Below, in pieces: positions 7,206 to 12,603 of a stretch of DNA of 13,769 nt. Each line of letters starts with the position of its first letter. Position 1 is the stretch's first letter. The stretch lies in contig JALHTN010000075.1 in assembly GCA_022865865.1 (NCBI GenBank), forward strand, positions 1 to 13,769, read 5' to 3'. The notes beneath the pieces are model-generated. The model worked only from the letters and a program-made list of their open reading frames with translations. It had not been told where the DNA came from and made no database searches. The stretch comes from Anaerolineales bacterium (GTDB taxonomy: Bacteria; Chloroflexota; Anaerolineae; Anaerolineales; UBA4823). The position numbers and the translations under genes are program-made.

Positions 7206-7904
7206 ATGGCAAAACACATTCTGGTTGTTGACGATGATAATTTACTGAGGCGGAGCCTTAGCCTGCAGCTCGAGCAGGCTGGCTACCAGGTCTCTCCCGC
7301 TGAAAATGCTGAAGATGGACTGGCAATCGCCCAGCGTGATCGACCCGATCTGATCCTGCTCGACATCGGTTTGCCTGGTATGGATGGCCTGGAGGCGATG
7401 CGGCAGTTCCAAAAAGATATGGATGTCCCCATCATCTTTGTCACCGCCAGGAGACGTGAGCTGGATACAATCTTAGGGCTTGAGCTGGGAGCAGATGACT
7501 ATATCACCAAGCCATTCAACCCGGATGTTTTGCTGGCACATGTTAAGGCGGTCTTGAGGCGCAGCGCACGTCAAATTGAGCCCCCTCCCGGTGAAGATCC
7601 GCTAATCGTGTGCGACATGGTGATCGACCCGGCTGCTCACACGACAATGATTGCTGGTCAGCAAATCGATCTCACCGCGCGCGAGTTCGATTTGCTGCAC
7701 ACCTTGGCGCTGGAAGCCGGGCGGATATTGACTATCGACGATCTCATCCGGCGAGTATGGGGAGCCGAATACATCGGCGAACCGCAGGCCGTCTACGTAC
7801 ACATCCGCTGGTTGAGAGAAAAAATCGAGGTTGATCCGCAGAACCCGACCCGCATCATCAATGTGCGCGGTGTGGGCTATAAGCTCATACCGCACCCAGA
7901 ATAA
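7206..7904 (+). CDS. OmpR/PhoB-family response regulator
   Basis: This 232-residue DNA-binding regulator has a receiver domain (about 1-120) with the acidic pocket D9-D10-D11, phospho-acceptor D53, T80 and K102. A winged-helix effector domain follows (about 132-230), with the conserved LTAREFDLL (156-164) and the C-terminal pattern RIINVRGVGYKL. All key residues are intact, so it should be phosphorylated by a kinase and bind DNA as a dimer. The partner is almost certainly the kinase encoded 2 bases downstream. AGGTGG at 7200-7205 sits immediately before the ATG, closer than ideal, but no alternative start would preserve the first beta strand. Targets are not visible. The adjacent Bat operon and its own leader hairpins are reasonable candidates. 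Confidence 0.95.
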   Translation: MAKHILVVDDDNLLRRSLSLQLEQAGYQVSPAENAEDGLAIAQRDRPDLILLDIGLPGMDGLEAMRQFQKDMDVPIIFVTARRRELDTILGLELGADDYITKPFNPDVLLAHVKAVLRRSARQIEPPPGEDPLIVCDMVIDPAAHTTMIAGQQIDLTAREFDLLHTLALEAGRILTIDDLIRRVWGAEYIGEPQAVYVHIRWLREKIEVDPQNPTRIINVRGVGYKLIPHPE

Positions 7905-7906
7905 CC

Positions 7907-9316
7907 ATGGGATCTCTCCGCAGCCGCCTCATCCTGAGCCATTTGCTCCCCCTGCTGATCGTTATCCCTCTCGCTGGCTTGATATTAATTTACACACTCG
8001 AAACCCAGGTCGTGCTAAAAGATTTATCGGACCGGCTGACGGAACGCGCCGATTTAATCGTCGAAGCGCTGGAAGGTCAACCGGAAATTTGGACTGACAG
8101 CGACCAGGCAGCGATTTTTATTGCTGATATTAACGAAATTGTTGAAGGACAATTCTTACTTCTTAAATCTGACGGCAGCTTGATCATCTCATTCCCCTCA
8201 GATTCTCCAGACTCATCAGCGGATTCAGCACAGCTAGAGGGCATCGATACGGCTTTGCGGGGTGAACAAAGCGTGATCATTCAGTACCGCTTGTTCAATC
8301 CATCTGTAGAAGTGCTGCTGCCAGTGATCGACGCCCGGCAGCAGCTGGTCGGAATCGTTGCCGTCTCTCAGACATTGGAAAGCATCTTCTCCAACATCGG
8401 CGATGTACGCTCCTTGATCCTGGTCATCATACTCATCCAGCTGATCTTCGGGGTGATCATCGGTATCTATCTCGCTAGGAAAATTGAACGTCCGATTGGA
8501 ACTGCAGCTGCGGGTGTCATCGATATCGCCGCGGGAGTGGATATTGGAACAGTTCCCGAAGAGGGACCACGTGAAATCCGCCAATTATCCGCCGCCGTGA
8601 ACACCTTATCCGAAAGACTGAGAACCCTGGAAGAAACCAGGCGTCGTTCACTGGCTAACATCGTCCACGAACTTGGACGCCCACTGGGCGCGATCCAATC
8701 CGCTGTTCATATCTTGCTTAAAGGCACTGTTGACACTCAAATTGAACGAGAACTGCTGGAGGGTGTCGATGGAGAGGTCAAACGCATGCAGCCCTTGCTG
8801 GATGACCTGGCGCTCCTGCATGGACAGGTGACCGGCAGCCTGACCCTGGATTTGAATCCCGTGAACGTGGGTGACTGGCTGAAGACCTCAATACTGCCCT
8901 GGCGAGCCGCAGCTTTGGAGAAAGGTCTGCATTGGAGTGCGGAATTTCCTGAAAATCTGCCAGTTATTAATATCGATGAGGGACGCATGGCCCAGGTGCT
9001 GGGAAACTTGCTGAGCAACGCGGTCAAGTACACGCCTGAGGCAGGCAGTGTCATGGTCAGCGCTGGAACAGAGGAGTCAGAAGTTTGGTACCGGGTGAGC
9101 GACAGCGGCTCAGGCATCGATCCCGCTGAACGTGAGCACATATTTGAGCCCTTTTACCGCAGTCAAAAGATGCGCCGTTTCCCGCAAGGACTCGGCCTGG
9201 GTTTGACCATTGCCCGCGATATCGTTGAAGCGCATGGGGGGAAACTGGAATTGACCAGTGAACTCGGTCAAGGCAGCCAGTTCACAGTTCGTCTACCACT
9301 CAACTTATCTCCATAA
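7907..9316 (+). CDS. Membrane sensor histidine kinase
   Basis: This 469-residue kinase has a first transmembrane helix (about 10-31) and an extracytoplasmic sensor of about 135 residues with a short Cache-like end (LVGIVAVSQ). A second helix (about 168-189), a HAMP-like segment (about 190-245) and a dimerisation domain follow. The H-box is NIVHELGRPL with His254; the usual HELRTPL is changed to HELGRPL. The ATPase domain has the N-box (GNLLSNAVKYTP, N371), G1 (D399-S-G-S-G403), F-box (413-416, FEPF) and G2 (GLGLGL at 428-433). All catalytic motifs are present. The start ATG follows the regulator stop after two bases (TAA CC ATG) with no good ribosome binding site of its own, so translation is probably coupled. 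The stimulus is unknown. Confidence 0.94.
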   Translation: MGSLRSRLILSHLLPLLIVIPLAGLILIYTLETQVVLKDLSDRLTERADLIVEALEGQPEIWTDSDQAAIFIADINEIVEGQFLLLKSDGSLIISFPSDSPDSSADSAQLEGIDTALRGEQSVIIQYRLFNPSVEVLLPVIDARQQLVGIVAVSQTLESIFSNIGDVRSLILVIILIQLIFGVIIGIYLARKIERPIGTAAAGVIDIAAGVDIGTVPEEGPREIRQLSAAVNTLSERLRTLEETRRRSLANIVHELGRPLGAIQSAVHILLKGTVDTQIERELLEGVDGEVKRMQPLLDDLALLHGQVTGSLTLDLNPVNVGDWLKTSILPWRAAALEKGLHWSAEFPENLPVINIDEGRMAQVLGNLLSNAVKYTPEAGSVMVSAGTEESEVWYRVSDSGSGIDPAEREHIFEPFYRSQKMRRFPQGLGLGLTIARDIVEAHGGKLELTSELGQGSQFTVRLPLNLSP

Positions 9317-9389
9317 ATTGAATAAACAGTTTGCTGGCCATTGGATAAACCACTAGATGCTCAAATCACATGCTCCCTTCTGGTTCAAC

Positions 9390-9444
9390 GAGGTGAATGA
9401 AAAGATTAACCTCAAGTCCATTTCACCTCAAACCATGAGAGGTT
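9390..9444 (+). promoter_or_regulatory. Cluster of alternating complementary repeats
   Basis: GAGGTGAATG at 9390-9399 pairs with CATTTCACCTC at 9419-9429 with one bulged base. Inside and after this, ACCTC (9409-9413) and GAGGT (9439-9443) provide alternative partners, so at least two mutually exclusive folds are possible. It lies just upstream of the ribosome binding site at 9447-9452. The arrangement resembles an attenuator, but the ORF it would control is only 11 codons long. Confidence 0.35.
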
Positions 9445-9462
9445 ACAAGGAGCAATACCCAA

Positions 9463-9498
9463 ATGGCCCAATCCAGTTTCGTTGATCACTATGAGTAG
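9463..9498 (+). pseudogene. 11-codon ORF with good ribosome binding site, possible truncated J-domain gene start
   Basis: AAGGAG at 9447-9452 precedes an ATG at 9463 that reads MAQSSFVDHYE and stops at TAG 9496-9498. Phe-Val-Asp-x-Tyr-Glu just after the start resembles the beginning of J-domain-like proteins, in which a Leu-x-Val-Ser-Pro type stretch would follow. Nothing like it continues in any frame. It may be the stump of a deleted gene, a leader peptide tied to the repeats before it, or chance. Confidence 0.25.
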
Positions 9499-9601
9499 GG
9501 CAGTTATAGAAAATTGACCTAGCCGTGGAAAAATTTGCCGCACTACAACTTGTTGGATAACCCATTTCGTAATCCCGATCTGCTGTCTCATTTCGGGATG
9601 T

Positions 9602-9805
9602 GTGCGTACCCAGATCATGCCGCACTGGCTGGCAATAATTACTTTTGTGCCGGCCGTCATTCTCCTGATCAGTGTCGGGTTTACTCACTGGGTAATATTG
9701 ACATTTCCGGCCTGGGTGCTGGTGGTCAATACCTATATTCTCTATTTTAACTTCTTCTTCCAAAAAGGAGATCTCGAAATGGATGGTTTTACCCTGGAGG
9801 AATGA
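9602..9805 (+). CDS. Short two-helix membrane protein, probably the C-terminal remnant of a larger one
   Basis: A GTG at 9602 (or ATG at 9617) opens a frame of 67 residues. It has two strong hydrophobic helices (about 9-26 and 30-50) joined by a short turn, with LTFPAWVLVV in the second, then a polar tail. The start RTQIMPHWLA and the FPAW motif resemble the last two helices of larger multi-helix membrane proteins I have seen in Chloroflexota, where the turn before the helix is RTG-x-x-PRW. The same frame is open back to a stop at 9515-9517 but has no conventional start codon there, and there is no good ribosome binding site. It is therefore more likely a 5'-deleted gene than an intact small protein. 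Confidence 0.45.
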   Translation: MRTQIMPHWLAIITFVPAVILLISVGFTHWVILTFPAWVLVVNTYILYFNFFFQKGDLEMDGFTLEE

Positions 9806-9817
9806 AAATTCCAACTG

Positions 9818-9877
9818 CTTGCCTGCACACCTGCTCCGCATCCGGATTAGCGCTATACATGTACTGCCCCAGGCAAG
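9818..9877. repeat. Perfect 8-bp inverted repeat with 44-base loop
   Basis: CTTGCCTG at 9818-9825 is matched by CAGGCAAG at 9870-9877. It lies between the membrane-protein fragment and the half-transporter gene. It could be a long-loop terminator stem, a recombination scar, or chance; no T-run follows. Confidence 0.4.
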
Positions 9878-9942
9878 ATATCATCGATATTGGGTGGAAA
9901 CCAATAGTTGTCCAGCGAGTTATTTAACAATAAAAGTATAAT

Positions 9943-10353
9943 ATGATGAATGAAACTTTATCGCAGATAGCGTTGCTGGTCTTCGTGATCTCCAGCAAGT
10001 ATAGTTTGGGCATAAGCCTGACCATGAAGCAAATCATCGATCCGCTCAAGAAAACCCGCATGGTAATCCTGGCTTTGGTGGCTAATTTTGTACTGGTACC
10101 CATCCTGGCTTACCTACTCACCATAATTTTCAATCTCGACGATTCACTGCGTACTGGCTTGATCCTGCTCTCCACCGGTGCGGGCGCGCCATTTCCACCC
10201 AAACTGGTGGTTGCCGGTCAGAATTTCAACTCCGATGTGCTCACCTACTTGCTGGTAATCGCCATCATCAGTCTGGTGATCCTCATGCCAATATATTGCG
10301 AATTGGGCAAGCGCATGAAGGCACCAGCCGAGGCTGAACAGCCAAGCAGCTAG
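9943..10353 (+). CDS. Half-length protein resembling the bile acid:sodium symporter (BASS) family
   Basis: This 136-residue protein has four predicted transmembrane helices (about 6-26, 38-63, 68-88 and 97-118) and a polar tail. The stretches VISSKYSLGISLT, ALVANFVLVPILAYLL and LSTGAGAPFPPKL match the N-terminal half of BASS-type transporters, which normally have 9-10 helices and about 300 residues. It ends at a normal TAG, and the next 22 bases to the following gene contain no remainder of the family. It may be a truncated gene or a genuine half-size protein that pairs with itself. An in-frame stop at 9931-9933 prevents an upstream start. ATG codons at 9943 and 9946 both lack a ribosome binding site. 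TATAAT immediately before the ATG (9937-9942) is odd. Confidence 0.65.
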   Translation: MMNETLSQIALLVFVISSKYSLGISLTMKQIIDPLKKTRMVILALVANFVLVPILAYLLTIIFNLDDSLRTGLILLSTGAGAPFPPKLVVAGQNFNSDVLTYLLVIAIISLVILMPIYCELGKRMKAPAEAEQPSS

Positions 10354-10375
10354 CCGCGGATAATCAAGGCACTGC

Positions 10376-11548
10376 ATGAGCGATAATTACGAGGGTCCAG
10401 GTAACCCAGACCAACAAAATCACGGCAAACTCAATTCCAGGCAGGTAAATCTCTGGATGATTGTGGTTGTAATTGCAGTGTTGATCGGGATTCTTTCCTA
10501 TGCAGCACTGACTGCTTCAGGTGTCCTGACCAATCCAGAACCAACCAAGCCAGCAGTTTTCATCACCATCACCAAACCCACCCAGGGAGCCAAGCTGGAC
10601 CTTACCTGGGCAGTCAATATCCAGGGGCAGGCTGGCGGATTATTTGAAGGAAACCTGGTCGTCCAGGCGCTGGATGCTGGGGGAAAGGTGCTCGCGCAAA
10701 AGCCCACCACAATTAACGCACCCGATGCTGGCACCGGTGGCTCGGGATCATGGTCTGTGGACTTGAATATTGATGCCCCGACCGGTTCTCAAGGGCAGAT
10801 AGTGGCTTTCTCCCCCTCGCCGGTTGATGGCAGCTGGGTCGCAGAGGACAGTATTGCTGTCGGTTTCGGTGAATCACCTGTCAAGCGTGAATTGGTCAAC
10901 GTGGAAAACCACCTTTGGAGGCTCACCACCCTGAATGAGCGACCACCGATCAAAAACACGCTCATCACCCTGCAGTTCGAAAACTTCCAGGCTGCGGGCT
11001 TTGGAGGCTGCAATAATTACAAAACCAGCTTCGAACGCAGTGGACCACAGCTCAATTTTGGCTTTGTGACATCAACCGCCAAGGAATGCGAACTCCCGGT
11101 AGGTATTATGGCTCAAGAAGCAGCTTATTTCAGCGCTCTCGAGCAAATCGTTGCTAACCGGATCGAGGCTCAACAGTTGAGCTTGGTTGATTCTTCGGGA
11201 GCCTCGCGCCTGGTTTACGATGCGGTTGTAATGGGAAACATCTTCGCTGAGGATGATATTGAACTGCCAGAAGATGCAGTGGTGTATATAAGCTTGAGCG
11301 ATGCCTCCCTGGCCGGTGCAGAAACCGCCTTGATCGCGGAGCAGGTGGTAAGCGGGGTGACTCAATTCCCAATCCCATTTTCCGTAAATTACAATCCAAA
11401 GCAAATTATCGAGAACCATACTTATGCGCTCGGGGTGCGCATCGAGGACAGCTCGGGTAATTTGCTTTACATCAACCCAACCACTTATCACGTCATCACG
11501 GCTGGAAACCCTTCTCAAATTGATGCGACGGTTGCATCTGTCCAATAA
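10376..11548 (+). CDS. Membrane-anchored Gmad2-META-YbaY domain fusion protein
   Basis: This 390-residue protein has a short polar N-terminus and one transmembrane helix (about 25-47), with no lipobox, so the rest faces outward. Three domains follow. A Gmad2-like Ig-fold (about 60-166) includes ITITKPTQGAKL, an internal GSGSWSVDL strand and IVAFSPSPVDG. A META/HslJ-like domain (about 174-283) has the signature GGCNNY with Cys212 and a second Cys238 in KECELP. A YbaY-like beta domain (about 285-376) has the pattern ELPEDAVVYISLSDASL, PIPFSVNYNP and YALGVRI. All three families are small envelope domains linked to stability or stress; the ligand is unknown. AAGG at 10366-10369 is 6 bases before the ATG. 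It starts 22 bases after the half-transporter gene, so the two are probably co-transcribed. Confidence 0.78.
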   Translation: MSDNYEGPGNPDQQNHGKLNSRQVNLWMIVVVIAVLIGILSYAALTASGVLTNPEPTKPAVFITITKPTQGAKLDLTWAVNIQGQAGGLFEGNLVVQALDAGGKVLAQKPTTINAPDAGTGGSGSWSVDLNIDAPTGSQGQIVAFSPSPVDGSWVAEDSIAVGFGESPVKRELVNVENHLWRLTTLNERPPIKNTLITLQFENFQAAGFGGCNNYKTSFERSGPQLNFGFVTSTAKECELPVGIMAQEAAYFSALEQIVANRIEAQQLSLVDSSGASRLVYDAVVMGNIFAEDDIELPEDAVVYISLSDASLAGAETALIAEQVVSGVTQFPIPFSVNYNPKQIIENHTYALGVRIEDSSGNLLYINPTTYHVITAGNPSQIDATVASVQ

Positions 11549-11560
11549 AATCGCTACAAT
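11532..11560 (+). promoter_or_regulatory. Possible promoter for the MarC-family gene
   Basis: TTGCAT at 11532-11537 and TACAAT at 11555-11560 are separated by 17 bases. The -10 matches five of six consensus bases; the -35 matches only three. The -35 overlaps the last codons of the preceding gene. A start near 11567 would give a leader of about 44 bases before the ATG. Confidence 0.3.
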
Positions 11561-11610
11561 CTTTCAACAGGCAAAAATACTAGATAAATTAATGACGGAG
11601 GAATGCAGAA

Positions 11611-12261
11611 ATGAATTGGGATAATATTGACTTCTATCTTGTTTTTGACTTATTCATACTCCTATTGATCGGAATGGGTCCGAAAATTGCCCTGGTGCCA
11701 TTTATAGATTTAACCAAAGATATGGACGGTGATACCCAGCGCAAGGTTGCCCAACGCATGGTGCAGACAGGCGTCACGACCGCCCTGATCTTGGCCGTTC
11801 TGGGCTGGTTCCTGATGAGGTTGCTGCACTTCTCGGCCGGAGCTGCGAACATCGCCGGTGGAATCGTCTTGCTGCTGCTGGCCTTGCATATGTTGGTCAG
11901 CCCTGGTAAAACAGATGACCATCATGAGAAAGCCAGTGGTCGCGATGCGATGCAGATGGCTTTATATCCGCTGGCAGTTCCCTACCTGCTCAATCCTGCC
12001 GGAATTGCCGCCCTCGTCATCGCCTCCAGTGAAGTTGACTCAGTGCTGATGGGGGTCATTCTATTGGTACTGGTTCTGATTGTAGGCGCGATCGATTGGC
12101 TTGTTTTCAGGAACATTTACAAACTCGCAAAACACCTTGACCCTTCCAGGTTAGCTGTGACAGAGGCCGTGTTTGGGGTTCTGCTGGCAGCATTGGCTGT
12201 GCAGCTCATGCTGGACGGATTGCACTATTTGGGAATTATCTCCATACTCGGCGGGCATTAA
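11611..12261 (+). CDS. MarC-family (UPF0056) integral membrane protein
   Basis: This 216-residue protein has six predicted transmembrane helices (about 8-30, 54-72, 78-97, 120-139, 146-166 and 185-206), the size and layout of MarC/UPF0056 proteins. Family-like features include a charged stretch after helix 1 (DLTKDMDGDTQRKVAQR), AAGANIAGG-type residues at the start of helix 3 (here AANIAGGIVLLLLALHML), and a Pro-rich fourth helix start YPLAVPYLLNPAGIAALVI. No antibiotic role is established for this family despite the name; a small-molecule transport function is suspected. GGAGGA at 11597-11602 is 8 bases before the ATG, the strongest ribosome binding site in the second half of the window. The sequence is diverged from textbook MarC, so the family call is likely but not certain. 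Confidence 0.72.
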   Translation: MNWDNIDFYLVFDLFILLLIGMGPKIALVPFIDLTKDMDGDTQRKVAQRMVQTGVTTALILAVLGWFLMRLLHFSAGAANIAGGIVLLLLALHMLVSPGKTDDHHEKASGRDAMQMALYPLAVPYLLNPAGIAALVIASSEVDSVLMGVILLVLVLIVGAIDWLVFRNIYKLAKHLDPSRLAVTEAVFGVLLAALAVQLMLDGLHYLGIISILGGH

Positions 12262-12381
12262 CAAAAGAAGTCGTGGTCAATCTAGCAATACCCGGATTAT
12301 ACCGGCATTTAGAATGCATTTGGATCCCGGATGAATTCTTCCCAGCAATTGAACCTGCCAGGAGGAGAAATTAAACGACGA

Positions 12382-12430
12382 TATTCTTGAAACACAATAT
12401 AATCTGCGTGCTCGTGCATCTTCAAGAATA
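12382..12430 (+). promoter_or_regulatory. 10-bp perfect inverted repeat enclosing a TATAAT
   Basis: TATTCTTGAA at 12382-12391 is matched exactly by TTCAAGAATA at 12421-12430. The 29-base loop contains a consensus -10 hexamer, TATAAT, at 12398-12403. No matching -35 is seen at 16-18 bases. A promoter flanked by two operator half-sites, or an RNA stem, are both possible. Confidence 0.45.
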
Positions 12431-12450
12431 ACCTCGCGGTTCAAGTTACA

Positions 12451-12464
12451 GTTTCTCGAGAAAC
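12451..12464. promoter_or_regulatory. 14-bp perfect palindrome
   Basis: GTTTCTCGAGAAAC reads identically on both strands. A gapless palindrome of this length is typical of a dimeric repressor operator. It lies 21 bases after the 10-bp inverted repeat and 140 bases before the serine hydrolase start. A GAGAAAC half-site recurs at 12575-12581, just before the ribosome binding site. Confidence 0.5.
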
Positions 12465-12576
12465 CAAGGAATAGTACAGCCCCGCAGAATTGAGGTCCAG
12501 GAGAACTAGGATTTCGGCAATAGAACAAGAAGAGGCCAAGATTTTGCAGGATTCACATCTAAAAATGAGCCAACGA

Positions 12577-12598
12577 GAAACCATTTAGAAGGAGTTTC
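12577..12598 (+). promoter_or_regulatory. Ribosome binding site in a possible stem-loop
   Basis: The good ribosome binding site AAGGAG (12589-12594) for the serine hydrolase lies largely within the 12-base loop of a 5-bp stem, GAAAC (12577-12581) with GTTTC (12594-12598), and its last G is in the stem. The stem is short and weak. An alternative partner for GAGAAAC exists at 12451-12457. Confidence 0.3.
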
Positions 12599-12603
12599 AA
12601 AGA

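Larger units (their letters stand above)
9317..9942. other. 626-base accessory spacer with gene remnants and inverted repeats
   Basis: Between the kinase and the half-transporter gene no full-length gene is present. It holds a cluster of short complementary repeats (9390-9444), an 11-codon ORF with a good ribosome binding site (9463-9498), a short membrane-protein frame (9602-9805), a small stem with GAAA loop at 9800-9813, and an 8-bp inverted repeat (9818-9877). The pattern suggests the debris of one or two deleted genes. No transposase remnant is recognisable. Confidence 0.6.
12262..12603. other. 342-base non-coding spacer rich in inverted repeats
   Basis: No credible gene lies here on either strand. 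Visible elements are a 5-bp stem at 12305-12317 (GCATT/AATGC), an isolated ribosome-binding-like AGGAGGAG at 12359-12366 with no start codon after it, a 10-bp inverted repeat enclosing TATAAT (12382-12430), a 14-bp palindrome (12451-12464), and a repeated GAGAAACCA (12458-12466 and 12575-12583). Together they look like a regulatory region for the serine hydrolase, possibly built on gene remnants. Confidence 0.55.

Noticed and set aside
9443..9841. 132-residue minus-strand frame in the accessory spacer
   Set aside because: It is antisense to the hydrophobic two-helix frame, lacks any domain pattern and has no convincing ribosome binding site.
9937..9942. Consensus TATAAT directly before the half-transporter ATG as its promoter
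   Set aside because: Transcription would start inside the gene, after both ATG codons, and no -35 lies at 16-18 bases upstream.
12430..12450. GGTTCAAG resembling a tRNA T-loop
   Set aside because: The flanking bases do not form a T-stem and no cloverleaf can be drawn around it.
12277..12528. 83-residue minus-strand frame in the spacer before the hydrolase
   Set aside because: It needs a TTG start, runs through the inverted repeats and has no recognisable pattern.
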